A DNA stretch of 64,000 nt from Bacteroidales bacterium (GTDB lineage Bacteria; Bacteroidota; Bacteroidia; Bacteroidales; F082), in NCBI GenBank assembly GCA_017477425.1, contig JAFUVT010000029.1, positions 124,001 through 188,000 on the forward strand, written 5' to 3'. A program made the position numbers and the translations under genes. The notes below the pieces were generated by a model. It searched no databases, had not been told where the DNA came from, and saw only the letters and a program-made list of their open reading frames with translations. Positions 50,379 through 58,821 of the stretch are shown here, one piece after another; the stretch's first letter is position 1, and every line of letters begins with the position of its first letter.

Positions 50379-51554
50379 ATGGACATCAGCATCTTCCTCG
50401 ACCCCGTTCCCGAAAAATGCTTCAGCGAGGCGTTTCGCCCCGGCAAGAAAACCCTGGGCGAGACCATCACCCTATACCGTACGGAAAACGAGTTCCCATC
50501 GCTTGATGGCGTTAACTTGGCCGTTGTTGGCGTAAAGGAAGAACGCGGCAGCATCGACAACAAAGGGTGTGCCGATGGTGTAGACTACATCCGCAAGGCG
50601 TTTTATTCCCTCTTCAGCCATTGGCCACAACTGAACATCGTCGATCTTGGCAACGTGAAAATCGGGAAAGACATCAATGACACTTATTATGCTGTCAACC
50701 AGGTACTTACCGAGTTGCTGAAAAACAAGATTGTGCCGATTGTCATCGGGGCGGGGCAAGACCTGACCTACACGATGTACCAAGTGTTTGAACCCATGGG
50801 CAAACTCATCAACATTGCCGCCATCGATCCCATGTTCGATATCGGCAATGACAAAGAAGCCCTCAACTCACATTCCTACCTCAGCCACATCATCCTGCAC
50901 CAGCCCAATTTCCTGTTCAACTTCACCAATATCGGTTACCAGTCGTATTATGTTGACACAGAGAATATTGAACTGATGAAACAGTTGCTCTTCGACGCCT
51001 ATCGTTTGGGCAACATCAAGCAAAATATCGAACTCACCGAACCACTCATCCGCAACGCCAACCTTTTGAGTTTTGACATCTCGGCCATCCGTGCCGCCGA
51101 TGCACCAGGGGTGAAAAACGCCTCCCCTAACGGCTTCAACGGCGAAGAGGCCTGCCGCATGACACGCTATGCCGGACTGAGCTACAAGCTTTCGTCCATC
51201 GGCTTCTTCGAATACAACCCGCACTACGACATCAATTCGCGCACGGCCAACCTCATCGCCGAGATGATTTGGTATTTCATCGAAGGCTTCGCTAGCCGCC
51301 AAGACGACATCCCGACCCTAGAGAGCACCGATTTCACGCGCTACAACGTGCAAATCGGCGAAGGCCAAGAGAACGTGGTCTTCCTTTGCCACAAAATCAC
51401 GGGCAAATGGTGGATGGACATGTCGTTCCTGCAAAACGACGACAAGCGCCTGGAGCGGCACCACTTCATCCCCTGCTCGAAGGAAGACTACGACCAAGCC
51501 ATGCGCAACGAACTGCCCGACAAATGGTGGCAGTTTTACCAGAAGTTGATGTAA
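50379..51554 (+). CDS. Arginase-fold (ureohydrolase family) protein with degenerate metal site
   Basis: A 391-residue member of the arginase/agmatinase/formimidoylglutamase superfamily by its motif order: VIGAGQDLTYT where enzymes have GGDHSLT, AIDPMFDIG where they have DAHxDxN, and LLSFDISAIRAADAPGV where they have SxDxDxxDPxxAPG. Three of the six usual Mn ligands are replaced (H to Q127, H to M152, D to S235). It is therefore either catalytically inactive or uses a different mechanism. An N-terminal extension of about 45 residues precedes the fold. It probably shares a transcript with the DHS-like gene. Annotation as formimidoylglutamase would be unsafe. Confidence 0.8.
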   Translation: MDISIFLDPVPEKCFSEAFRPGKKTLGETITLYRTENEFPSLDGVNLAVVGVKEERGSIDNKGCADGVDYIRKAFYSLFSHWPQLNIVDLGNVKIGKDINDTYYAVNQVLTELLKNKIVPIVIGAGQDLTYTMYQVFEPMGKLINIAAIDPMFDIGNDKEALNSHSYLSHIILHQPNFLFNFTNIGYQSYYVDTENIELMKQLLFDAYRLGNIKQNIELTEPLIRNANLLSFDISAIRAADAPGVKNASPNGFNGEEACRMTRYAGLSYKLSSIGFFEYNPHYDINSRTANLIAEMIWYFIEGFASRQDDIPTLESTDFTRYNVQIGEGQENVVFLCHKITGKWWMDMSFLQNDDKRLERHHFIPCSKEDYDQAMRNELPDKWWQFYQKLM

Positions 51555-51573
51555 GACGTACACAACGAATGAA

Positions 51574-52929
51574 TTACATGGTCACCGTCCAAAATCCATC
51601 AGATTTGCGTCCCTGTCGCTTCAACACTCCTTTCTCTTTTAAGATTTTAATGTTTTGATAGGTTTTTGTCCGGCCAATTCCTATTCGATTTCCTATTTCT
51701 TCCATAGTCAACGAAGGCTGGTCGTGAATTAGCGCGATAATATTTCTCTGTATCTCAGTTAGTTGTAATAACAATTGTTCCTTGGATAGTTTTGAAGGCC
51801 TTGTGATGGTCACGGTAAACATCCCTTTTACGTCAAATTTTGGCTCAGGCAATCCTGCATCAACCATATCTTTTATCATTCTCGGAATGCCCGAACCGAT
51901 GTGTTCCACGAGGTGCATTCTGTTGAATAATCCAAAAATCAACGGATTGCGTGAAATACTTCTGTGGCCAAAGTTTTCGGCCACGGCAGGCAACAATTCC
52001 CCCGGATTACTGATTTCTATTCGGTCGTCAAACATTTCAATGGTTATGGCTGCCCCTTGTTCATAATAATCTCGGTGCGAGAGCGCATTGATGATGGATT
52101 CCTTGAAAACTCCCAAAGGCACTTCCCAAATCTCTTTCCTTGGCCCCATCCCTTCTATTTCGTAGGCCACTTGAAGTTTCCCTTTCAGCCATTCGATGGC
52201 TTTTTTGTATTGTTGTGGCAAAGCTCCGCCGAAAGTTTTGTCGTCAAGAATGTTGATTTTATCGTTTCCTTTGAACAAAACACAACGAATGACAGATTGT
52301 GGAAAGTGTCGTTCAGGCTCTTGAGCAAAAAACAATACTCCTCCACGTTTCACTGCGCCGTCTTCATCGTAAACTTGAAGGTTTTCAAGGATTTGTTGGT
52401 TGCTGATAGCACTGCTGATGTCCGACTCCATTTTGAATTCGTAGAAATTGCTTGCATCCAACTCATCATCCAAGTTGATTTTAGGAATGGGGATGGCATC
52501 AAAATACACCTTATTGTTTTGCTCGAAAAGTGCCCTGATTTCCTCGGCAGAAGTAAGTTTTTGGCAAGAGGCACCTTCGCGAATGTAGGCAGCTCCTGCC
52601 ACAAAATGTGGCTTGGTTTTGCTTGACGGCACTTCTATCACCCATACCGTTTTCCCATCCACCTCCACAGCATATAACTCATAGCGTGGTTTAGGTGATA
52701 TTTCGCCGATACTATCCTGTATGGCCGACCGTTTGGAATTGTCGATTTCGGTCCCAACGATTTGATTGTCATTATTTACGCCTATCAGCAAGAAGCCTCC
52801 CGACGCGTTGGCGAAGCCGCAAACCTCTTCCGAAAGTTCGCGAACTTTTGAAGGCACACTTCTTTTGAAATCCACGTTGTAGCCCTCGCCCGTTTTAATC
52901 ATACTTAGTATGTCTTTTGCTTCTAACAT
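51574..52929 (-). CDS. AlbA_2 (Schlafen-type) DNA-binding/ATPase-like transcriptional regulator
   Basis: A 451-residue protein. N-terminal AlbA_2 domain (NVDFKRSVPSKVRELSEEVC with FANASGGFLLIGVNNDN and AYIREGASCQKLT), a middle region, an HATPase_c_4-like domain (NALSHRDYYEQGAAITIEMFD, RIEISNPGELLP, RNPLIFGLFNRMHLVEHIGSG), and a C-terminal winged helix (HDQPSLTMEEIGNRIGIGRT). Such proteins are usually called putative regulators or RecG-like; some sit in defence regions. It stands alone. A palindrome AAAGTTCGCGAACTTT lies early in its coding region and three GTTC(G/A)C repeats lie in its upstream gap, suggesting autoregulation. Confidence 0.8.
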   Translation of the reverse strand: MLEAKDILSMIKTGEGYNVDFKRSVPSKVRELSEEVCGFANASGGFLLIGVNNDNQIVGTEIDNSKRSAIQDSIGEISPKPRYELYAVEVDGKTVWVIEVPSSKTKPHFVAGAAYIREGASCQKLTSAEEIRALFEQNNKVYFDAIPIPKINLDDELDASNFYEFKMESDISSAISNQQILENLQVYDEDGAVKRGGVLFFAQEPERHFPQSVIRCVLFKGNDKINILDDKTFGGALPQQYKKAIEWLKGKLQVAYEIEGMGPRKEIWEVPLGVFKESIINALSHRDYYEQGAAITIEMFDDRIEISNPGELLPAVAENFGHRSISRNPLIFGLFNRMHLVEHIGSGIPRMIKDMVDAGLPEPKFDVKGMFTVTITRPSKLSKEQLLLQLTEIQRNIIALIHDQPSLTMEEIGNRIGIGRTKTYQNIKILKEKGVLKRQGRKSDGFWTVTM

Positions 52930-53030
52930 ATTGAAAATCCACTAAATCGCAGCAAAGATACAAATAATTCCCAAGCCGCAAAAGTTTTTATCCGAACGTT
53001 CACCAGAAGTTCGCCAAAAGTTCGCAGTTC
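52833..53030. promoter_or_regulatory. AAGTTCGC half-sites and promoter of the AlbA_2 regulator
   Basis: Perfect 16-base palindrome AAAGTTCGCGAACTTT at 52833-52848 inside the gene; minus-strand promoter core TATCTTTGC at 52952-52960; and GTTC repeated at an 11-base period at 52998, 53009 and 53020 (GTTCACC, GTTCGCC, GTTCGCA). The 11-base spacing puts all three on one face of the helix. Confidence 0.5.
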
Positions 53031-53071
53031 AATTTTTCACACATTTTCCCTTGCACAATCCAATTTTTCCC

Positions 53072-53079
53072 TATTTTTG
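53072..53079 (+). promoter_or_regulatory. Promoter core for the leucine-rich-repeat gene
   Basis: TATTTTTG followed by C, with CCTTG about 18 bases upstream. It leaves a leader of about 130 bases before the ATG at 53215. Confidence 0.55.
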
Positions 53080-53214
53080 CCCCCGCCATTCCGAGAGAAA
53101 ACGGTTTGGCCAGAGAAAGCGCATTCTTCGCTTTGTTATTCGATAGACAACCTTGAAACATGGTTTGCTTTTTAACAATTTACACTTTCTTTTTGAACCT
53201 CAGAACCAAAAAAA

Positions 53215-54690
53215 ATGAAAAACAAGACTTTACAAACGAATAAGGCGCTACAAGCGATTCTGCTTGTACTTCTACTCTGTGTGATAGGAATGGGGAAAAC
53301 CCATGCCATGTTTAGTTTTTATGCGGATTGTCCGTCGGGACAAAGACTATACTACTACATTTCCGATGCTACCAACCATTATGTAGATGTGACCTGTCCG
53401 GGGTTAGCCCCAAATTTTGGTTGGCATGGTTATATGGAACCGACAGGGGATTTGGTGATTCCCGAATCGGTTGAACACGAAGGGGTCACCTATACCGTGG
53501 TTGCCATCCAATTCTCCACGTTTTCCAATTGCCACAACCTGATTTCCGTCTCCATTCCCAATACTGTGAGTTACATCGGAAATGCTACGTTTTACAATTG
53601 CAGCGGCTTAACCTCGGTGAACATCCCCGATGCCGTGACTCGCATCGGGATGGACTTGTTTGCAGGTTGCACCAGCCTAATCTCAATAGCCATTCCCAAC
53701 TCTGTGACTTCCATCGAAGAGTATGCATTTGAGCATTGCACCAGCCTAACCTCGATAGACATTCCCAATTCCGTGACCTCCATCGGCGATTTCACGTTTG
53801 AAAACTGCAGCAACCTGACTTCGGTACACATCGGTAACTCCTTGACTTCCATCGGAAATTCTGTATTCAAAGGATGCTGCAGTCTGGCTGCCATCACCAT
53901 ACCCAATTCCGTGACCTCCATCAGCGATTTCGCGTTTGAGGATTGCAGCAGCTTGACTTCAGTTATCATTAGCGAGGGCGTAACTTCCATCGGATGGAAT
54001 GCATTTGCTCAGTGTACCAGTTTGACAAGTATTGCAAGCCTGGCGACGACACCGCCTTACTTGTATCCTTCTGTTTTCGAAGGGGTTCCATACACAACGC
54101 TCATCGTTCCCTGCGAGAGCAAGGAAGCATACGATCTTTCCGCTTGGGCCGACTATTTTTCGGATATCGAAGAAGACTGCGGCACACATGAGGTCATCGT
54201 AGACGAAAGCAACATCAACGGAGGCAACGTGAGTGCCTCTGCCAGTTCGGCAGCATTGGGAGAGGAGATACAGATTACCATAACGCCTGAAGAAGATATG
54301 GCATTGGCTTCGCTCACGGTATGCAACGCAATTGACCCAGAGCAAATGGTTCCCATATTTCCTATTGGAGAATCGCACCTCGCCTATGGCTTCATCATGC
54401 CACCGTTTGATGTGGAGATTTCGGCAACGTTTAGTCCTATAATGCTTTTAAGCGAATGTAACGAGATTGCTGCTTCTGCTTATCCCAACCCAACAAACGG
54501 CCAAGTAAGAATCGAGGCCAATAACCTTAAGCAAATCAGCATCAGCAATATGCTTGGGCAGCAAATTTATGAAGACAAGGCTGGCTGCAACGAATTTTCG
54601 TACGATTTCGGAAAACACGAAACGGGTGTTTACCTTATCCGAATTGAGACGACGAAAGGTGTGACCACAAAACGGGTGGTTGTGTTGTGA
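53215..54690 (+). CDS. BspA-like leucine-rich-repeat surface protein with T9SS sorting domain
   Basis: A 491-residue exported protein. After the signal peptide (ending KTHAM) it carries about eight tandem LRR_5 repeats of 23 residues, of the form 'SLTSIDIPNSVTSIGDFTFENC' (about residues 95-275), which also appear as 69-base repeats in the DNA. These bind host or bacterial proteins in BspA of Tannerella. A bacterial Ig-like region follows (VDESNINGGNVSASASSAAL), then a T9SS domain (AYPNPTNGQVRIEANNLKQI ... ETGVYLIRIETTKGVTTKRVVVL). Likely an adhesin displayed on the surface. The repeat number may vary between strains. Confidence 0.85.
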   Translation: MKNKTLQTNKALQAILLVLLLCVIGMGKTHAMFSFYADCPSGQRLYYYISDATNHYVDVTCPGLAPNFGWHGYMEPTGDLVIPESVEHEGVTYTVVAIQFSTFSNCHNLISVSIPNTVSYIGNATFYNCSGLTSVNIPDAVTRIGMDLFAGCTSLISIAIPNSVTSIEEYAFEHCTSLTSIDIPNSVTSIGDFTFENCSNLTSVHIGNSLTSIGNSVFKGCCSLAAITIPNSVTSISDFAFEDCSSLTSVIISEGVTSIGWNAFAQCTSLTSIASLATTPPYLYPSVFEGVPYTTLIVPCESKEAYDLSAWADYFSDIEEDCGTHEVIVDESNINGGNVSASASSAALGEEIQITITPEEDMALASLTVCNAIDPEQMVPIFPIGESHLAYGFIMPPFDVEISATFSPIMLLSECNEIAASAYPNPTNGQVRIEANNLKQISISNMLGQQIYEDKAGCNEFSYDFGKHETGVYLIRIETTKGVTTKRVVVL

Positions 54691-54740
54691 TGAATTAATA
54701 GATTTTGAAAGATTTCTTGCCGTAGGCAATTCCAAAGTTG

Positions 54741-54748
54741 TATCTTTG
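54741..54748 (+). promoter_or_regulatory. Promoter core for the peptidylarginine deiminase gene
   Basis: TATCTTTG followed by CGG, 22 bases before the ATG at 54770; CTTG about 21 bases upstream may be the -33 element. Confidence 0.65.
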
Positions 54749-54769
54749 CGGCCAAATAATTTTACAGCA

Positions 54770-57049
54770 ATGAAAAAAACACTATCCATTTTCACTCTTT
54801 TGCTCCTGATGGCGAATGTAACACTGAACGCCCAGGACACCAAGAAACCCGATTGGATGAGATGGCACTATCTCTCCGAAGAAGAAATGTACGACACCTC
54901 GCGAGGCATGAACTTCGTCGAGACCGACCCGCCTGCGGGCGAGCCGCGCTTCGTGGCCGAGTTTGAACCCATGCAAGGCGTGATGATCCGCTATCCCCTC
55001 GGCATCCCGACCAGCCTCGTCGCGCAACTGTCCAACAACTGCCATGTGTATTGCATCGTCAGCAACTCGCAGCAAAACCAAGCCCAGAACTCGTTCCAAA
55101 GCGCGGGCGTCAATATGGACAATGTGAGTTTCGTCAATGCGCAAACCGACTCCTACTGGGTGCGCGACTACGGCCCGTGGTACATCTTCGAAGACCGCCA
55201 ACCCGCCATCGTCGACAACATCTACAACCGTCCGCGCCCCAACGACGATAACATCTCGGGCGTGTTCGCCAACTACTGGAGCATCCCGATGTACGGCATG
55301 AACCTCCAGCACACCGGCGGCAACATGATGGAAGACGGTCGCGGCCACGGCGTGAGCGACGACCTCGTGCTCAGCGAAAACGGCAACAACGAGACCAACG
55401 TCCGCAACAAGATGCGCGACTACCTCGGCATCGACCCGTACCACATCACCATCGACCCGCAAGGCGACTACATCGCCCACGTGGACTGCTGGGGCAAGTA
55501 CCTCGCTCCCGACAAGATCTTGATTGCCCGCCTGCCGCAAAGCAACCCGCGCTATCAATACTACGAGCAAGTGGCCGAATACTTCGAGACCACCAACTGC
55601 TGCTGGGGCTATCCTTACCATGTGTATCGCGTGGACGAACCGGGTGGCTACACCCTCGCGCCCTACACCAACAGCCTCATCCTCAACAAGACCGTCTACG
55701 TGCCGATGGGCTCGAACAACACCTACAACCAAGATGCCATCGCCGTCTACCAAGAGGCCATGCCGGGCTATGAGATTGTGGGCGTGAATGGCGGCTCGGC
55801 CGGTTGGGAGAACACCGATGCCCTGCACTGCCGCACCCGTGGCGTGATGGACTTCAACATGCTCTTCGTCGACCACCGCGACGTGCTCTTCGGCGAGCAG
55901 GAATGGCAGGAAAGCATCCCCGTGACGAGCAAGTTCATTGCCTACAGCGGTGCCAATTTGAAGCAGGACTCGCTCCTTGTCTATTATAGCATCAACGGCG
56001 GTACTTACCAAGCGGCCCACATGACCGCCACGGGCAACCCCGATGAATATGTTGGCTACATCACCGGTTTTGAAGGCGGTGCCGAAATCGACTACTACGT
56101 GTTTGGTGCCGACGAATCGGGACACCGCTACACGCAGCCCGTCTTCGCCGAGCTCGATCCGCACCACTTCACCGTGGGCGAACACGAGCCTACGGGCGAA
56201 CTGGTGATTACCCCGGATACGCTGTGGTTTGAACAGATGGGTGAAACAAGAGAATTCGTCATCAGAAACGAAACCGCCAATACTGTAACCATTCAAGACA
56301 TTCTTCCCGAACTTAGTTCATTGAATATTGAAGGCATTACATTGCCGTATTCCTTGCAGGCTGGACAAACAGTTACGGTCGAGGTGTGGTTCCAAATGGC
56401 TCCTGGAAAAGACGATTATCTCTCCTACGACATCCAAGTGTTGACTTCGTTGGGCGAGCGTCACGTTACGGCAATGATTCGGAAAACCGCTCTTGATTCT
56501 GGCTTGACCATTGTCGGTTCGCCTTATCAATATGTAGAGGACGAAAACGGTGCCGAAGGCGTGTTGCAAAACCGCAACTTCGGTTCACAGACCCCAATCG
56601 AACTCCAAACCATTTTTGAAGATGGCACTAATTATCTGAACATTGTGCCTCAGCATTCGTTGCCCTACACATTGCAGCCTGCTGATTATTTCAGCATTAT
56701 GTTCTACGCCAATGCACAAGGCAAGGGAACAGTTGAAGCCACGGTCATCGTGAAATCGGATGACGGACAACGTGAGTTTGTAGTCGGCATCAATGACGAG
56801 CTGCTCTCCGTCACCGAGCTCACCGCCGAAGCCAAACTTTATCCCAACCCCACCACGGGCCAGTTCACCGTGGAAGGCGCGAATGTGGCCAAGGTGGAGG
56901 TGTATAACCTTGTCGGACAAAAGGTATGCGAGCAACAAGGCAGCAAGGTCGTCAACATCAATACCGCCGAATGGCACAAGGGCATCTATCTCGTCAACAT
57001 CGTTGAGGAGAACGGTGCCGTGGTGACCAAGAAATTGGTGGTGAGATAA
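54770..57049 (+). CDS. Secreted peptidylarginine deiminase (PPAD-like) with T9SS sorting domain
   Basis: A 759-residue exported enzyme expected to convert arginine to citrulline in proteins or peptides. Signal peptide to about residue 21; PAD_porph catalytic domain to about residue 430; Ig-like domains; T9SS sorting domain from about residue 685. The full catalytic set of Porphyromonas gingivalis PPAD can be placed by motif: D133 (WVRDYGPW), H237 and D239 (IAHVDCWGKYLAP), N301 (YTNSLIL), C354 (DALHCRT). The two arginines that in PPAD hold the substrate's C-terminal carboxylate are also present (YNRPRPNDD, R154 and R156). These residues separate it from ordinary agmatine deiminases. The start follows the promoter at 54741. 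Between the catalytic and sorting domains there is an insert of about 200 residues not present in PPAD as I recall it. Confidence 0.85.
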   Translation: MKKTLSIFTLLLLMANVTLNAQDTKKPDWMRWHYLSEEEMYDTSRGMNFVETDPPAGEPRFVAEFEPMQGVMIRYPLGIPTSLVAQLSNNCHVYCIVSNSQQNQAQNSFQSAGVNMDNVSFVNAQTDSYWVRDYGPWYIFEDRQPAIVDNIYNRPRPNDDNISGVFANYWSIPMYGMNLQHTGGNMMEDGRGHGVSDDLVLSENGNNETNVRNKMRDYLGIDPYHITIDPQGDYIAHVDCWGKYLAPDKILIARLPQSNPRYQYYEQVAEYFETTNCCWGYPYHVYRVDEPGGYTLAPYTNSLILNKTVYVPMGSNNTYNQDAIAVYQEAMPGYEIVGVNGGSAGWENTDALHCRTRGVMDFNMLFVDHRDVLFGEQEWQESIPVTSKFIAYSGANLKQDSLLVYYSINGGTYQAAHMTATGNPDEYVGYITGFEGGAEIDYYVFGADESGHRYTQPVFAELDPHHFTVGEHEPTGELVITPDTLWFEQMGETREFVIRNETANTVTIQDILPELSSLNIEGITLPYSLQAGQTVTVEVWFQMAPGKDDYLSYDIQVLTSLGERHVTAMIRKTALDSGLTIVGSPYQYVEDENGAEGVLQNRNFGSQTPIELQTIFEDGTNYLNIVPQHSLPYTLQPADYFSIMFYANAQGKGTVEATVIVKSDDGQREFVVGINDELLSVTELTAEAKLYPNPTTGQFTVEGANVAKVEVYNLVGQKVCEQQGSKVVNINTAEWHKGIYLVNIVEENGAVVTKKLVVR

Positions 57050-57080
57050 ATCGTCTCTACCGTTGGAACCACAATCGACA

Positions 57081-57124
57081 AACCTCCGCCGCACAAGACG
57101 AGGAGGTTCCGTGCGACGGAGGTT
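57081..57124. repeat. AACCTCC/GGAGGTT alternative hairpin after the deiminase gene
   Basis: AACCTCCGCCGCAC pairs imperfectly with GTGCGACGGAGGTT at the right end; its AACCTCC can instead pair with an internal GGAGGTT at 57102-57108. GGAACC at 57065 can also pair with GGTTCC at 57105. It fills the gap after the deiminase stop and lacks a T-run, so it is REP-like or an attenuator rather than a simple terminator. Confidence 0.55.
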
Positions 57125-57175
57125 ATTCTAAATGCAAAATAAAACGTTTTTTCTTGCATATATTGATTTTTTTAT

Positions 57176-57183
57176 TATTTTTG
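57176..57183 (+). promoter_or_regulatory. Promoter core for the T9SS gene at 57209
   Basis: TATTTTTG followed by CG, with CTTG 19 bases upstream; 26 bases before the ATG. Confidence 0.65.
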
Positions 57184-57208
57184 CGCCATAAACATAAAAA
57201 CAAAAAAA

Positions 57209-58744
57209 ATGAAACAATTCAAGCGCATTATTGTATTGCTATTAGTCGGCTTGGCAATCACGGCTCAGTCACAAAACCCCACCGACACTAGCGATTACCC
57301 ATCAGATTACTGGATGGACGTTGTGACCGAGCAGCCCGAGGGCTATGTAATGGACGAACAAGGCAATGTGACCATTTCTAGTGCAGAGGGCCTGGCTTGG
57401 TTTGCCGCCGTGGTGAACGGACGGAACGGACAGGAAGCCAATGACTTTGAAGGGAAGGAGGTTAAACTTGTTTCGGATATAGATATGGGCGCGCATTTAT
57501 GGGAGGCCATCGGAAACAGTTATTTTGATGATTCCATTTCTTATGATTATGTCCAAAGATACTTTAAAGGGTCTTTCGTAGGAGGCAAACATGAAATCAG
57601 CAATCTGATACATGGATATAGGGGGTATTATAGGATGCCGGATCCATACGGTTATGAAAAATACCAAGGTTTGTTTGGGAATTTGGTTAATGCAAGTGTG
57701 TCAAATCTTCGCATAAACGATTTTGTGTGCTTAAACGATTTGGAAGACGGGCTTCATTTTGGTTCGGTTGCGGCCGTTGCGGAAGGATCTGTGATAGACC
57801 GCTGTTATTCTAAAGGCTCATTATGTCCTGAAGATCATTTCTTTGGTGATAAGGGTATCCCCGCTGGAGGCATCGCCTATCGAAGCCTAAATTCCAGGAT
57901 AAGCAATTGTGTTTTTGTGGCCGATTCTTGTATCTCAATACAAATGGGTGGTATCGTACATGATAATTTCACCACAAATGAAAACCACAGGGCTGAAATC
58001 TCAAATTGTTATGTGTTTGGAAGAATAATAGACTATGTGTCTGATCCTTTGAAAATTGGTTATTCAGCAGGTATTGTGCATGCCAATAAGGCAGATTCTG
58101 GAATTGACAAAGGTTCGATTGTCAGAAACTGTTACTATTATCCTGTTTCACCAGGAAACGATATGGTTGGGCATAGGAAAGCAATAGCTTGTAGTAACTA
58201 TGCGGGATGTACCATAGAGAACTGCTATTATTTGGCCGTGTCCAATTTAAATTTTTATAGCGGTGTCTGCGGTGAAAATGGAGGAAATGTAAACAATGTT
58301 TCTGCCTTTAATTGCATCGGAAACAACTGCGTTTTGGAAGACCCAGTTGAAATCGGCGGAGAAATGGTGGACGACCTGAAGGAAGCGCTGAACCGCTGGG
58401 TTGCCATACAGCAGAACTCGGCAGACTACGAAAACTGGTGCGATGATGTTTGGATGGAACAAGGCGGGGCCCCTTTGCTGTGCGCTGTGTATGAAGCGAT
58501 AGAGGAAAAATGGAATGATAATAATCATATCGCTTTCTACCCCAACCCCACCACAGGCCAGTTCACCGTGGAAGGCGCGAATGTGGCCAAGGTGGAGGTG
58601 TATAACCTCGTCGGACAAAAGGTACACGAAGCCGAAGGCAAGGTCGTCAGCATCGATGCTGCCGAATGGCACAAGGGCATCTATCTGGTAAACATCACCG
58701 AAGATAATGGTGCCGTGGTGACCAAGAAATTGGTGGTGAGATAA
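57209..58744 (+). CDS. Secreted protein with GLUG-like body and T9SS sorting domain
   Basis: A 511-residue exported protein with a signal peptide (IIVLLLVGLAITAQSQ). The body begins with an 'ISSAEGLAWFAAVVNGRNG' and 'KLVSDIDMGAHLWEAIGN' arrangement and continues with YFKGSFVGGKHEISNLIHG, as in GLUG/Big-type repeats of Bacteroidetes surface proteins. The end is a T9SS domain whose DNA is nearly identical to that of the deiminase gene upstream (about 58537-58744 versus 56836-57049). The middle of the gene is AT-richer than this shared end, as if a body had been joined to a common sorting cassette. Function unknown; probably an adhesin. Confidence 0.8.
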   Translation: MKQFKRIIVLLLVGLAITAQSQNPTDTSDYPSDYWMDVVTEQPEGYVMDEQGNVTISSAEGLAWFAAVVNGRNGQEANDFEGKEVKLVSDIDMGAHLWEAIGNSYFDDSISYDYVQRYFKGSFVGGKHEISNLIHGYRGYYRMPDPYGYEKYQGLFGNLVNASVSNLRINDFVCLNDLEDGLHFGSVAAVAEGSVIDRCYSKGSLCPEDHFFGDKGIPAGGIAYRSLNSRISNCVFVADSCISIQMGGIVHDNFTTNENHRAEISNCYVFGRIIDYVSDPLKIGYSAGIVHANKADSGIDKGSIVRNCYYYPVSPGNDMVGHRKAIACSNYAGCTIENCYYLAVSNLNFYSGVCGENGGNVNNVSAFNCIGNNCVLEDPVEIGGEMVDDLKEALNRWVAIQQNSADYENWCDDVWMEQGGAPLLCAVYEAIEEKWNDNNHIAFYPNPTTGQFTVEGANVAKVEVYNLVGQKVHEAEGKVVSIDAAEWHKGIYLVNITEDNGAVVTKKLVVR

Positions 58745-58752
58745 TGCTATCT

Positions 58753-58794
58753 TTACTGTTGGAGACGGCGTGTACACGCCGTCTCCAACAGTAA
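58753..58794. repeat. Perfect 42-base palindrome after the GLUG/T9SS gene
   Basis: Begins TTACTGTTGGAGACGGCGTG and is self-complementary over all 42 bases. It shares GGAGACG...CGTCTCC with the GTAG palindromes but lacks the GTAG head. It lies nine bases after one stop codon and 27 bases before the next gene. Confidence 0.9.
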
Positions 58795-58821
58795 TCTCGC
58801 ACCTCAACATAAAGGAGCGGT

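Noticed and set aside
50379..51554. Functional formimidoylglutamase or agmatinase
   Set aside because: Three of six metal ligands are replaced, and no histidine-degradation or arginine-decarboxylase genes are nearby.
53529..53990. Regular 69-base repeats that might be a CRISPR or tandem array
   Set aside because: The period is 23 codons and the translation gives ordinary LRR_5 repeats; there are no unique spacers and no cas genes.
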